NCBI RefSeq assembly: GCF_016756775.1
Contig: NZ_JAERMU010000018.1
Coordinates: 1 to 64,000, forward strand
Origin: Dryocola clanedunensis subsp. sulfonylureivorans
GTDB lineage: Bacteria; Pseudomonadota; Gammaproteobacteria; Enterobacterales; Enterobacteriaceae
DNA length: 64,000 nt
Direction: 5' to 3'
A model generated the notes under the pieces. That model ran no database searches. It was not told the origin of the DNA and saw only the letters and a program-made list of their open reading frames with translations. A program made the position numbers and the translations under genes. Below, in pieces: positions 1 through 7,237 of this stretch (the first letter of the stretch is position 1; the number at the start of each line of letters is the position of its first letter).

Positions 1-100
1 GGCGGCGCTGGGTGCAGTAATGCGCAAGCTGGTGCACATGTGCTTCGGGGTGCTTAAAACACGCCTGCCATGGGATGAAAATTATGCAGCTACCGCTTGA
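1..100 (+). CDS. IS110-family transposase, C-terminal end only (cut by window edge)
   Basis: An open frame enters from the left edge at base 2 and ends at TGA 98-100. It encodes 32 residues of the form A-A-L-G-A-V-M-R-K-L-V-H ending F-G-V-L-K-T-R-L-P-W-D. The GAVMRKL and FGVLK signatures are typical of the extreme C-terminus of IS110/IS1111-family (DEDD) transposases. Only the tail is visible, so integrity cannot be judged. It marks the right end of an insertion sequence beside the selC island. Confidence 0.7.
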   Translation, partial: AALGAVMRKLVHMCFGVLKTRLPWDENYAATA

Positions 101-117
101 CGTTCAAGACGGTAGCT
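88..117. repeat. Hairpin at the insertion-sequence end
   Basis: AGCTACCG-CTTGA (88-100) pairs with TTCAAG-A-CGGTAGCT (103-117), with one bulged base. It overlaps the transposase stop codon. IS1111-type elements carry subterminal inverted repeats, so this may be the IS end. It could also act as a terminator, although no T-run follows. Confidence 0.4.
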
Positions 118-124
118 ACAAAAC

Positions 125-658
125 CTAGTGAATTTCCGGGTTGGCGTCACCGCCAATCATTGCCAGCCCTGTCGAAACACGAACGAATCGCGGTGCTTTC
201 AAATCCTCGACCAGCACATCCAGCAGTTCGAACAATAAACCAGAGATATGCTCTTCCTGATCGAATGACTGGTCCCCCTGCATTAAGAGCATGGTCAGCG
301 CCGCGCAGTACGCCCGCAACGTTTCGGAATCCGTGGAAAGTGGGCAGCGATACTCATCATCGTCCGTCTTCACATCCACCGTCAGGCGCTCGATCAAATG
401 CGCTGGCAGCGGCGCTTTCAGCACAACCTTCAATACCTCCAGCCCGGCATACAGGCGGCCGTACAGCGCCATACGCCCGGTATGGTCGTGGCAATCAATC
501 AGCTCATCGATATGCCGCTGGCAGAAGTCCAGCACCTGGAATAAATCCATGTTGACGCTAAGCGGGGTTTTTAACAGCGCAATGCGAGCCGGCTCGATTT
601 GTGACGGATTGGTGGTGATTTCAGAGGCAGGGGTTGTGATATTATGTTGAATAGCCAT
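125..658 (-). CDS. Conserved protein of unknown function, paralogue of 37826-38275
   Basis: This 177-residue cytoplasmic protein was not assigned to a named family. It has no signal peptide or membrane segment. Its centre and C-terminus match the product of 37826-38275: an F-C-Q-R-H-I-D-E-L segment, P-L-P-A-H-L-I-E-R-L-T, then S-G-L-L-F-E-L-L near residue 140 and a closing L-K-A-P-R-F-V-R. The paralogue has P-I-P-E-H-L-I-E-S-L-T, T-G-L-L-F-E-L-T and L-R-T-P-R-F-V-R. ATG 658 is preceded by AGGAG at good spacing. It is divergent from the small regulator at 790. Two copies, both in accessory DNA, suggest a mobile-element gene. Confidence 0.7.
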   Translation of the reverse strand: MAIQHNITTPASEITTNPSQIEPARIALLKTPLSVNMDLFQVLDFCQRHIDELIDCHDHTGRMALYGRLYAGLEVLKVVLKAPLPAHLIERLTVDVKTDDDEYRCPLSTDSETLRAYCAALTMLLMQGDQSFDQEEHISGLLFELLDVLVEDLKAPRFVRVSTGLAMIGGDANPEIH

Positions 659-660
659 GG

Positions 661-677
661 CGTTAACTCCTTTAACG
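661..677 (-). promoter_or_regulatory. Shine-Dalgarno held in a hairpin loop
   Basis: On the minus strand CGTTAA-AGGAG-TTAACG forms a perfect 6-bp stem whose five-base loop is the ribosome-binding site of the 125-658 gene, two bases before its start codon. This could tune translation; the effect is inferred. Confidence 0.45.
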
Positions 678-733
678 TTGTGGTCAGCCCTCGTCTGGTA
701 CTCGCTATACCTTTCGGGGGCGTTTTATTTCAA

Positions 734-756
734 ATGACCCTATGGTAGGGTGTCAT
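734..756. promoter_or_regulatory. Palindromic operator candidate
   Basis: ATGACCCTA-TGG-TAGGGTGTCAT is a near-perfect dyad in the 131-bp gap between the divergent genes at 658 and 790. Because the rightward gene encodes a ribbon-helix-helix protein, autoregulation and control of both genes is likely (inference). Confidence 0.45.
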
Positions 757-789
757 CTGACAACTCGACAATAACTTTGAGGGATGGAC

Positions 790-990
790 ATGTCAACGGT
801 TAAAAGGGATGTAAGACCGCCAAAATCAGGGAAATCTCCAGCATTTCAGATGAGGATCACACCTGAACTGAAAGCCCAATTTGAAATTGCAGCGAAGGAT
901 GCTGGGATGACGCTTGGGAATTGGTTTAAAACGCTGGGAAGGAAGGAGTTGGAAAGGTTATATAAATATAATAATAAAGAGAGAATATAA
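790..990 (+). CDS. Small ribbon-helix-helix (Arc/CopG-like) DNA-binding protein
   Basis: A 66-residue basic protein. After a charged N-terminal arm, F-Q-M-R-I-T-P-E-L-K forms the expected beta strand, followed by two helices (A-Q-F-E-I-A-A-K-D-A-G and N-W-F-K-T-L-G-R-K-E-L), the layout of Arc/CopG repressors and HicB-like antitoxins. The ATG at 790 is preferred over the one at 784 because GAGGG sits just upstream at usable spacing. A dyad in its promoter supports a regulator role. It might be an antitoxin, but no toxin lies next to it; the divergent 177-residue protein is the only close partner. Confidence 0.65.
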   Translation: MSTVKRDVRPPKSGKSPAFQMRITPELKAQFEIAAKDAGMTLGNWFKTLGRKELERLYKYNNKERI

Positions 991-1022
991 TTTCAAAATT
1001 AGATTCTCTCTTAATAGTTCTT

Positions 1023-1856
1023 CTAATTAATTTTTATTTTTAACTCATTAGCTAACTCAACAGCATATACTCTTCTAATAAATGCGATAAATAAATAGAA
1101 GCAGAAAACTACAGGTATTATTGAAAGGATAAAAAAAGCATTTTGTTTTTTGATGATGGCTGATATGCTTTTTTGATCTATCTCATCGGTAAAACTCTTA
1201 CACAGCATATCAATAGTGGTTCTTTTTAAATTCGTTTTGAGTGAAAATTTATCACGGTCGAAATTTTTATTAACGCATTGTTCTAAGCTTAGCGACCAGT
1301 TATTAAATTTAAAGTTGGAAGTGTCAAGGTTTGGAATGTAATTAGAGGTTTGTTTCAAGCCAACCCATATCCAAGGTTCATCTTTTTCTATTTTTACTAA
1401 TGCCGCAGGTTTAGCTGCGACTGTCATTGTTACAAAAAAACCATATATGCAAAGTAATGCGCCAACCAATATTAATATGGTAATTATTGTTTTTGGCCGC
1501 ACAGCCTCCAGGGTGGAAAAGTTAAACCAACCTTTAGCCCTTGAGATTTTTATAATATCAATCTTGTTGTTTTTTACCCATGAGATGAATTTGTTTATTT
1601 CTTGTTTATTTTTCGCTTTTACATTAAATAACATGTTAAAATGTTCAATGTCATTCCTTTCATTCCATAATTTGTTTAATTTTTTATCAAAAAATTCTGG
1701 TGGGCCTAAAAAGAATTGCCAAAGTCTATTTACAATACTATAAGCTGAACCAGCGCGAAGGCTAATATAAAATAGAATTGATAGAAGCAAGATAAGCCAA
1801 AAAGCACTGTTTATTATGGTGTCATATTTAACGATAATAGCTGCTACACTTTCCAT
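1023..1856 (-). CDS. Membrane protein of unknown function, AT-rich accessory gene
   Basis: A 277-residue protein with three probable membrane segments: near residues 15-36, about 122-145 and about 240-260. A charged cytoplasmic-type stretch lies between the first two. No catalytic motif was recognised. Its frame also extends upstream to a GTG inside the satellite attachment repeat, but the ATG at 1856 has a GGAG ribosome site and begins just before the first hydrophobic segment. The DNA is markedly AT-rich compared with the chromosome. It lies outside the satellite's distal att copy and so belongs to the neighbouring island. A defence or stress role is possible but unsupported. Confidence 0.6.
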   Translation of the reverse strand: MESVAAIIVKYDTIINSAFWLILLLSILFYISLRAGSAYSIVNRLWQFFLGPPEFFDKKLNKLWNERNDIEHFNMLFNVKAKNKQEINKFISWVKNNKIDIIKISRAKGWFNFSTLEAVRPKTIITILILVGALLCIYGFFVTMTVAAKPAALVKIEKDEPWIWVGLKQTSNYIPNLDTSNFKFNNWSLSLEQCVNKNFDRDKFSLKTNLKRTTIDMLCKSFTDEIDQKSISAIIKKQNAFFILSIIPVVFCFYLFIAFIRRVYAVELANELKIKIN

Positions 1857-1919
1857 GAAATAAATACTCCATTTTGATACATTAAAAAAATTAATATATA
1901 AGCATATGGAGTAAAAAAC

Positions 1920-1941
1920 TTGGCGGAAGATCACAGGAGTT
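1920..1941. repeat. Distal attachment-site copy of the satellite
   Basis: Starts TTGGCGGAAGATC and ends ACAGGAGTT. It is identical over 22 bp to the 3' end of selC at 13069-13090, and the flanks differ immediately outside. It marks the satellite end opposite int. Confidence 0.9.
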
Positions 1942-2093
1942 CGATATGAATTTTAACTATATGTATTTATTGATATTTTAATATTAAACCTCTCTTTTTT
2001 ATACACATCGCTATACACATTTGCTGGACTGACAAACTATCTATTGATAAGTCACCAGTGACAGATCTCATAAAAAAACTTTTTTTTAGAAAA

Positions 2094-2186
2094 ACTGTTC
2101 ACACTGTTCACTGTGTATTTTTATTTATAAAAATCATTATTTTACGCGGTGAATGGTTGGTGAACAGTGAACACTTTACTGTTCAC
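2094..2186. promoter_or_regulatory. crr-like replication region (alpha iterons)
   Basis: Repeated decamers of the P4 type GGTGAACAGT occur in both orientations: ACTGTTCAC at 2094 and 2103, GGTGAATGGT at 2148, GGTGAACAGT at 2159 and ACTGTTCAC at 2178. In P4 the crr lies just downstream of alpha and is needed with ori1 for replication. Position and sequence match. Confidence 0.75.
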
Positions 2187-2204
2187 TTTTGCCGTTTTGC
2201 AGGT

Positions 2205-2228
2205 AAAAAAGACCGGCGATTGCCGGTC
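2205..2228 (-). terminator. Rho-independent terminator of the alpha operon
   Basis: On the minus strand GACCGGC-AATC-GCCGGTC is followed by a run of T, nine bases after the alpha stop codon. Confidence 0.8.
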
Positions 2229-2236
2229 AGGGTAGG

Positions 2237-4570
2237 TTATTTTGCTACAGGGTCATCACATTTCGGCAGCCAGTCGGCGTTGCTTTCTTCCCTTAGCGCG
2301 AGATTGGTTTGTATGCCCTGATTTTTACGGCGCTTCTCATAACTTAGCCCGTACTCTTTCAGCATCGCTGACAGTCCCTTGCCGAACATGGTCAGGCTGA
2401 GTGTATTTTTGTAGCCGTGGGCTTCCATATACGCCAGATAGGCATGATACAGATACAGGCGCGGCTGACGCGGTATGATGCTGGCATTGCCAATATACAT
2501 CCCCTCAGGCTCCGGCAGAGCTTCCAGATAGCCGCAAAAATCAAATGTCGGGTCGGCATCGCGCTTGATGCTGAGAGCCTCGTCGGAGTTCTGCTGTGAC
2601 TGGAGCAGTGTGCGCGCGGTCATCGGGTCGCTGAACTTCTGCATTAACTGGCGCACAATCACGGCCAGCTCACGGGCGATTTTGTTTTTAAGCTGCGGGT
2701 CGCGTTCCTCCGGGGCAATCTGCTCCGGGAAATGCAGGATGACCCGGCGACGGGAAACACCGCCGCTGCGGTCGGTAAAGCGCATCGGGTTATTGTTCAC
2801 GGCCAGAATCACTGCCGGAATATGGGTGGAGTACGCATCCTTGTATTTCGGGTCAACGGAGACCGCATCACCGCCGGTGATGGCCTTAAGTCCTGCCCCG
2901 TCACCGCTCCATTTCTCCTGGTCAGGCAGGCGTATTAGTGAGAATCCAATCAGCGCCGCGCGCTCACGTGGTGATTCCAGCGTTTCGATAGCGGCCGACG
3001 TGGCGTTGTCTTCCCCGGCAAGCATGGTCGCAATTTCGGCCAGAATACTTTTCCCGCTACCACCCGGCCCGGTCACTTCGAGAAAGAGCTGCCAGTCGTA
3101 ACGGTTCGCCAGCACCATAAACAAGGCGGCCAGAATCACGTCGCGTTTTTCCGGTTTGCTACCGGCCGCGCGGTCGAGCCAGCGCCAGAAATCCGGGGCG
3201 TGGGTTTCCAGCGTTTCACCCTCGACCGGCGGGGTAAAATCGACATCACAGAGCGTGCGCAGCCAGTGTGATTTATGGTGCGGGTTGAATGTGCCGGTGG
3301 CGGTATCAAGTACGCCGTTGCGAAAGCCAATCAGACGCCGTGCCGGGGCGTCCTGCTGCGGAATAATCAGTTTCAGGGTCTCCACCACTGAGGCAATTTT
3401 CCCCGACGAGAACGGGGCGCGCAGACGCTGGAACAACCCGGCCACGTCGCGGGCAAAATCCGACGGTGGAATGATTTTCCATATCCCGGCCTCATAACGG
3501 GACAGGAGCTGGCCGTTCGCATCCACGGCCAGCGCTTCGCCGTAATGCTCATGCACCCGCATTGCCTTTTCACTGGTGCTCATGGCGGTAAATTCCGCCT
3601 CGCTCATGGTAGTGAAAGGACTGTCAGCCGGTGGCCGGATGGCGTCATAAATCGCTTTCCGCGTGGCCTCCTCTCCTTTCTCTATAAACGCATCATTCCA
3701 GTCACCGAACACCGGCGGCAGGGCAACAACACCCTCACAGGCGTCTGCAGCCACAGCGGCTTTACTCTGGCCGTCGCCGTTAAGGTCACGGTCGGCGGCG
3801 AGGACAATCTGACAGGCCGGGTGTTTCTGACGGGCAAGGCTCGCCAGAGAAAGTAGGTTCACGGACGACAGCGCTACCATGACGGTTTCCCCGGTCAGGT
3901 GATGCACGGTGAATGCGGTCGCATAGCCCTCCGCTATCCACAGGCGTTTTCCGGTCTGTTTCTGCCCCTCGATGATATGACATGCCCCTTTTACGGTACC
4001 GCCTTTCAGGGTGCGTTTGAGACCGTCAGAATTGATAAGCTGAAGGTTAACCAGTGCACCGTTACCGTCATACAGCGGCACCACCACATCACCGGCGCGG
4101 AACGTCACGCCGCCGGTTTTGTGCGTGGCCGTCAGCGCCAGGCATTCCCGACCGGGGAAGCCCTTGCGGGTCAGGTAGGCGTTGCCGGTGGCCGTGCGGG
4201 TTTTCTCCACAAGCTTTACGGCCAGTGCGGCCGCCGCTTTACGGTCAGCATCGGTTTCAGCTTCTGCGGCCGCAATCACCTCCGGGGCAACCGGCGACAG
4301 GTTGCCGGTCACGGCATCCACTTTACCGGCAGCCTCCGGGGCAGACACGCCGAAGACCTTCTCAACCAGTTTCAGACCATCACCCGCGCCGCACTGGTTA
4401 CAGAACCATGTGCCGCGCCCCTCTTTATCGTCAAAGCGGAAACGGTCAGAGCCGCCGCACACCGGGCAGGCCTGATGGCGGTTTTTAATCACCTTCACAC
4501 CCAGCGCCGGGAGAATGCGCGGCCAGTGGCCGCACGCCTGTTTTACGGTTTCCGTTACGTTCATTTTCAT
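2237..4570 (-). CDS. P4-type alpha replication protein (primase, helicase, origin binding)
   Basis: This multifunctional protein primes, unwinds and recognises the origin for satellite replication. The ATG at 4570 has a GGGAG site and gives 777 residues, the length of P4 alpha; the open frame runs 17 codons further upstream without comparable support. A zinc finger (Cys35, Cys38, Cys57, Cys60) comes first, then a Toprim-like primase core with the E-G-Y-A-T-A motif and an A-A-D-R-D acidic pair, then a helicase with Walker A G-P-G-G-S-G-K-S, and a basic C-terminal region that in P4 binds iterons. Such iterons lie at 2094-2186 and 6229-6334. It is last in the leftward operon, 14 bp after cnr, with a terminator directly after it. 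Confidence 0.95.
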   Translation of the reverse strand: MKMNVTETVKQACGHWPRILPALGVKVIKNRHQACPVCGGSDRFRFDDKEGRGTWFCNQCGAGDGLKLVEKVFGVSAPEAAGKVDAVTGNLSPVAPEVIAAAEAETDADRKAAAALAVKLVEKTRTATGNAYLTRKGFPGRECLALTATHKTGGVTFRAGDVVVPLYDGNGALVNLQLINSDGLKRTLKGGTVKGACHIIEGQKQTGKRLWIAEGYATAFTVHHLTGETVMVALSSVNLLSLASLARQKHPACQIVLAADRDLNGDGQSKAAVAADACEGVVALPPVFGDWNDAFIEKGEEATRKAIYDAIRPPADSPFTTMSEAEFTAMSTSEKAMRVHEHYGEALAVDANGQLLSRYEAGIWKIIPPSDFARDVAGLFQRLRAPFSSGKIASVVETLKLIIPQQDAPARRLIGFRNGVLDTATGTFNPHHKSHWLRTLCDVDFTPPVEGETLETHAPDFWRWLDRAAGSKPEKRDVILAALFMVLANRYDWQLFLEVTGPGGSGKSILAEIATMLAGEDNATSAAIETLESPRERAALIGFSLIRLPDQEKWSGDGAGLKAITGGDAVSVDPKYKDAYSTHIPAVILAVNNNPMRFTDRSGGVSRRRVILHFPEQIAPEERDPQLKNKIARELAVIVRQLMQKFSDPMTARTLLQSQQNSDEALSIKRDADPTFDFCGYLEALPEPEGMYIGNASIIPRQPRLYLYHAYLAYMEAHGYKNTLSLTMFGKGLSAMLKEYGLSYEKRRKNQGIQTNLALREESNADWLPKCDDPVAK

Positions 4571-4584
4571 TGTTATTTTCTCCC

Positions 4585-4905
4585 TCAGTGCAGTACAGGC
4601 GGTGTGATGTGACGGGCGCAAAGTTCATCCATCACCGCGAGCCCGAGAAAAGACAGCGACGGCGCGGTTTTCAGTGGCCCGGCTTCCATTAAATCTTCGA
4701 GTAGTGCACAGGCAATCTGACGGCCTTTTTCCTCTCCGTGCTGGCGCAGGTAGAATCCCTCCAGCTCGGCGGCAATGGCGCTTTCCAGCGCGTTGAGGGT
4801 GAGGTGCGGGTAGCGGCGCTGACGTTCGCACAGGGTCAGCCAGGCACAGGCCACGGCGCGACGATACAACGCGGCGCGTAATACGGGCGGTAATGACTTT
4901 TTCAT
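4585..4905 (-). CDS. cnr: P4 ORF106/Cnr-like copy-number regulator
   Basis: A 106-residue protein directly upstream of alpha, the same length and place as the P4 open reading frame known as orf106 or cnr. In P4, Cnr restrains replication by interacting with alpha. It is helical and charged, with no cysteine cluster or membrane segment. The start overlaps the stop of the upstream gene by 4 bp, which points to coupled translation. Assignment rests on position, length and general resemblance, not on a motif. Confidence 0.7.
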   Translation of the reverse strand: MKKSLPPVLRAALYRRAVACAWLTLCERQRRYPHLTLNALESAIAAELEGFYLRQHGEEKGRQIACALLEDLMEAGPLKTAPSLSFLGLAVMDELCARHITPPVLH

Positions 4906-5129
4906 ACGTTACCCTCCCCGGTCAGCCAGTGCTGATTGCAGCGCTCGACTACGCCGTCGAGCTGGGCGGTCATAAGGTAAATCACGGAGGTGAGCTGTAA
5001 CTGCTGCGCCGGGTCACGGTGAACGGTGGCGCAGTCCTGCACCTGCATCAGCTCATTGACGAGCTGGCCGACATTGCGCATATGCTCCAGACATTCGAGG
5101 TCACGGGCGGTAATAGTTGTGTGTCTCAT
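4902..5129 (-). CDS. Small P4-operon protein, possible derepression (epsilon-like) protein
   Basis: A 75-residue protein starting [14 protein letters not shown]. It lies between the Icd-like gene and cnr, overlapping the first at its start and the second by 4 bp. Homologues at this place in P4-like elements are often annotated as derepression proteins, by analogy with P4 epsilon, which relieves repression of the helper P2. No motif in the sequence proves this role, and it could be another small operon gene. The reading frame and tight packing make it a real gene. Confidence 0.6.
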   Translation of the reverse strand: MRHTTITARDLECLEHMRNVGQLVNELMQVQDCATVHRDPAQQLQLTSVIYLMTAQLDGVVERCNQHWLTGEGNV

Positions 5130-5320
5130 GCGCGCACCTCCGCAACCGGCAGACGGCCAGCGAACGAGAGGACGTAATCGCGAACGAGAGAAAGCCGTGC
5201 AGCGTGCTCATCACCGGCAACGATGCGAAGCATACAGATACGGGGTTTACGGTCTGCGCGGCGAACGGCGGCAAACACAAAGACAAACTGTGGGTGTGAC
5301 GGGGTGAGGGTTGTAGCCAT
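5126..5320 (-). CDS. Icd-like / Ash-family protein (host cell-division inhibitor-like)
   Basis: The 64-residue product starts M-A-T-T-L-T-P-S-H at ATG 5320 behind a strong GGAGG and ends with the family signature [11 protein letters not shown]. Proteins of this type in P4-like elements are annotated as Icd-like division inhibitors after phage P1 icd, or as the Ash family. The same frame stays open upstream to 5722 across the whole immunity leader, so a longer Ash-type read-through product is formally possible, but the ribosome site and the conserved part favour the short form. Expression should depend on escape from the leader's termination control. Confidence 0.7.
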   Translation of the reverse strand: MATTLTPSHPQFVFVFAAVRRADRKPRICMLRIVAGDEHAARLSLVRDYVLSFAGRLPVAEVRA

Positions 5321-5350
5321 AAGGGCAACCTCCATAGTTAGCTGGTTACA

Positions 5351-5583
5351 GCTACCACCGAAGTTCCTACGCTTATGGGTGGTAGCCCAGACGGGGGTAG
5401 GAATACCGGTAACTATGAGAACCGGCCAGCCCGAGAGCTGCCCCGCCTGAGCCACCATTACGCGATACCCACAATGGCGAAAAGGCCACTGTGTATTGAA
5501 TGGGTGCATCAAGGCACAGACACAAAAAAAGACGCAAGGCGCGTCTGGTGTCGCCATAGTTAAACACGGGTTCCTACGCCCGG
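5351..5583 (-). ncRNA. P4-type antisense immunity region (CI-like RNA, seqA/seqB/seqC)
   Basis: In P4, immunity is set by a short RNA (CI) whose seqB pairs with seqA and seqC of the leader transcript and causes early termination. On the minus strand this leader carries the same layout: GGCGTAGGAA at about 5571-5580 (seqA), ATTCCTACCCCCG at about 5392-5404 (seqB) and GCGTAGGAACTTC at about 5360-5372 (seqC). A and C match each other and are complementary to B. The last lies in the loop of a perfect 9-bp hairpin (5351-5359 with 5378-5386). Exact CI RNA ends cannot be read from sequence. Confidence 0.75.
5522..5546 (-). terminator. Early terminator inside the immunity leader
   Basis: Minus strand AGACGC-GCCTT-GCGTCT followed by six or more T. 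It lies between seqA and seqB, as expected for the P4 leader terminator that blocks the replication operon in the immune state. Confidence 0.8.
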
Positions 5584-5608
5584 CTGCCGATTTTGCGACA
5601 GCGGGAAA

Positions 5609-5638
5609 ACTATACCTGGAAACGGCGAAAAGAAGCAA
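5609..5638 (-). promoter_or_regulatory. Leader promoter candidate (PLE-like)
   Basis: On the minus strand TTGCTT (5638-5633) and TATAGT (5614-5609) are 18 bp apart, about 25-30 bp upstream of seqA and just downstream of vis. This is the position of the constitutive P4 promoter PLE. Confidence 0.55.
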
Positions 5639-5673
5639 GCCAGAAAAAGGGGCTGTTTGCTGAACGGTCATCA

Positions 5674-5940
5674 TCATGCGTCGTAACCCCGGTTGCGCTC
5701 GGCGATACGGTCGGCCATCCATGCGGTGATTTCAGAGTGCGCCCACGCCACGTTTTTTCCGCCGAGGCTGATTTGTTTAGGGAATGACTCCCGACTGATG
5801 AGGTCATAAACAGTCGAACGAGACAGGCCGCATAAATGCATCACTTCGGGCAGACGAATAAAACGCTCATGAACAGCGTCAGAGACCGGCATCAGAGGCG
5901 CGGCAGGAGCAGAAGACGGGGAAGAAAAAGCAGTGTGCAT
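5674..5940 (-). CDS. vis: Vis: AlpA-family excisionase/regulator
   Basis: An 88-residue AlpA/MerR-like winged-helix DNA-binding protein with the length of P4 Vis. The recognition core reads [19 protein letters not shown], followed by F-P-K-Q-I-S-L-G and V-A-W-A-H-S-E-I. P4 Vis promotes excision with Int and represses the late-leftward promoter. It precedes the leader promoter and is probably read from a promoter in 5941-6400. ATG 5940 has a GAGG site. The phased GGCC decamers at 6081-6136 are a likely binding target (inference). Confidence 0.88.
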   Translation of the reverse strand: MHTAFSSPSSAPAAPLMPVSDAVHERFIRLPEVMHLCGLSRSTVYDLISRESFPKQISLGGKNVAWAHSEITAWMADRIAERNRGYDA

Positions 5941-6080
5941 CGGGCTACCTCACAAAGTCCATACAGTGCCGGTCGTGTTCGTCCGGCTTCGGGTAGCTCT
6001 CTATTTTGTGAATATTTTCCCTCAGGGCAACAAGTCATTTCATGTCAGCAGACCACACATCTGTATGAATTTTATACCGT

Positions 6081-6136
6081 GGCCGCTGCTGGCCTATATT
6101 GGCCATTATTGACCTTTATTGGCCAATGTTGGCAAA
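6081..6136. repeat. Helically phased 10-bp repeat array
   Basis: Successive decamers start exactly 10 bp apart at 6081, 6091, 6101, 6111, 6121 and 6131. They read GGCCgctgct, GGCCtatatt, GGCCattatt, GACCtttatt, GGCCaatgtt and GGCaaagtcg; the middle four share a terminal TT. It lies between vis and ori1, where P4 has its leftward late promoter. The phasing suggests cooperative binding along one DNA face, probably by Vis (inference). Confidence 0.65.
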
Positions 6137-6228
6137 GTCGATAAGTCACAAATGAAATATCAAATTGTTTATATATTCAAAATAAGTCTAATAAATTAAA
6201 GACCAACCATCAGTCGATAAATGCTCAG

Positions 6229-6334
6229 GGTGAACAGTGGTGAACACTCGGTGAACACTTACACCCTCAACCGTTCACCCTTTATCTTACTGTATTACTT
6301 GTCTTTTTCTTTTCAGTGAACAGTAGTGAATAGT
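6229..6334. promoter_or_regulatory. ori1-like replication origin with alpha iterons
   Basis: GGTGAACAGT at 6229, GGTGAACACT at 6239 and 6250, an inverted GTTCACC at 6273, AGTGAACAGT at 6315 and AGTGAATAGT at 6325, around a T-rich stretch. These match P4 alpha-binding iterons. P4 needs ori1 and crr several kb apart; here they are about 4.1 kb apart. Confidence 0.8.
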
Positions 6335-6409
6335 TATAAGTAAAAAAACAAACGGTGAGTAAGGTTTTCCTGAGACCTTTCTCTGGCCAGCCGGGTTTTA
6401 AGGTCTGTT

Positions 6410-6427
6410 TGTGCCATTTTTGCCACA
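6410..6427 (+). promoter_or_regulatory. Delta/Ogr box of the sid late promoter
   Basis: TGT-GCCATTTTTGCC-ACA is an exact TGT-N12-ACA site, the recognised target of the Ogr/Delta zinc-finger activators, which bind about 55 bp upstream of late start sites. That places transcription start near 6474, just ahead of sid at 6500. Confidence 0.75.
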
Positions 6428-6499
6428 ACGGCAATGAATCGTGTTGTTGTGTCCGGCGCGGCAGAATCTCCTCAGATTGAAACGAAGAGGAGACCCGAC

Positions 6500-7237
6500 A
6501 TGACTCATACCGCTGTTATTCCCGACTACCTTAAACCCGCAATAGAACGTCTTGAGACTGCCCGGTCGGCGCATCTTGCCAGTGCCAGTCGCATGGATGA
6601 AACCACGACGGCCATCAGCCAGGTGCAAACGCAAAAAAACGAACTGGATCAGGAAAACGGCAATGATTCCGGCGCATGGCGCGCCGCCTTTCGTGCCGGT
6701 GGTGCTGTCATTACCGACGAGCTGAAACAACGCCATCTGGCGCGCGTGGCACGGCGGGAACTGGCGCAGGAATGTGACAATATGGCTGAGGTTCTGTCTT
6801 TTGAGCTGGACAGCCTTAAGGGAGCCTGTGACCGCACGGCCAGAGCATATCGTCAGGCACATCACAGCGTTCTCAGCCAGTACGCAGAGCATGAACTTGA
6901 TGCTGCCCTGCGTGATACCTGTAGCGCGCTGGTCAGGGCAATGAAACTCAACATACTGGTACTGAATAACCCGCTTGCCAATACCACAGGTCATCAGGGC
7001 TATGTCGAACCGGAGCAGGCCGTCATGCAGCAGGTGAAAGCCTGGCTTGAACAGGCCGTGAAGGGCTGCAATATCCGTCTGACCGATGAACCGGTACTGT
7101 TTAAAACAGGGCTCTCAGCCTCCACGCTGCCACATATGGAGCATGACGTTGCGGCCACGCCCGGTCAGCGAAAAGTCTGGCAGGAAAAAATGCGGGAACG
7201 TGAAGCCGACCTGAAAGCACGGGGGTTACTGTCATGA
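6500..7237 (+). CDS. sid: Sid: capsid size determination protein
   Basis: The product is 245 residues; P4 Sid is 244. Sid forms an external scaffold around helper capsids so that small heads are made which exclude the helper genome. Segments such as A-N-T-T-G-H-Q-G-Y-V and the closing A-E-L/D-L-K-A-R-G-L-L-S agree with P4 Sid. The frame is open further upstream, but ATG 6500 follows GAGGAG at good spacing. It is first in the late operon and overlaps the next gene by 4 bp. An activator box lies 90 bp upstream. Confidence 0.93.
   Translation: MTHTAVIPDYLKPAIERLETARSAHLASASRMDETTTAISQVQTQKNELDQENGNDSGAWRAAFRAGGAVITDELKQRHLARVARRELAQECDNMAEVLSFELDSLKGACDRTARAYRQAHHSVLSQYAEHELDAALRDTCSALVRAMKLNILVLNNPLANTTGHQGYVEPEQAVMQQVKAWLEQAVKGCNIRLTDEPVLFKTGLSASTLPHMEHDVAATPGQRKVWQEKMREREADLKARGLLS

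Noticed and set aside
97-555. 152- and 119-residue rightward frames opposite the 125-658 gene
   Set aside because: They are shadows; the leftward gene has a ribosome site and a paralogue elsewhere.
2058-2321. 87-residue rightward open frame after the alpha gene
   Set aside because: It runs across the crr iterons and the alpha terminator and resembles no protein.
5321-5722. Upstream extension of the Icd-like gene as a 198-residue protein
   Set aside because: The extension covers the immunity RNA, a terminator and a promoter; the internal ATG has GGAGG and starts the conserved part.
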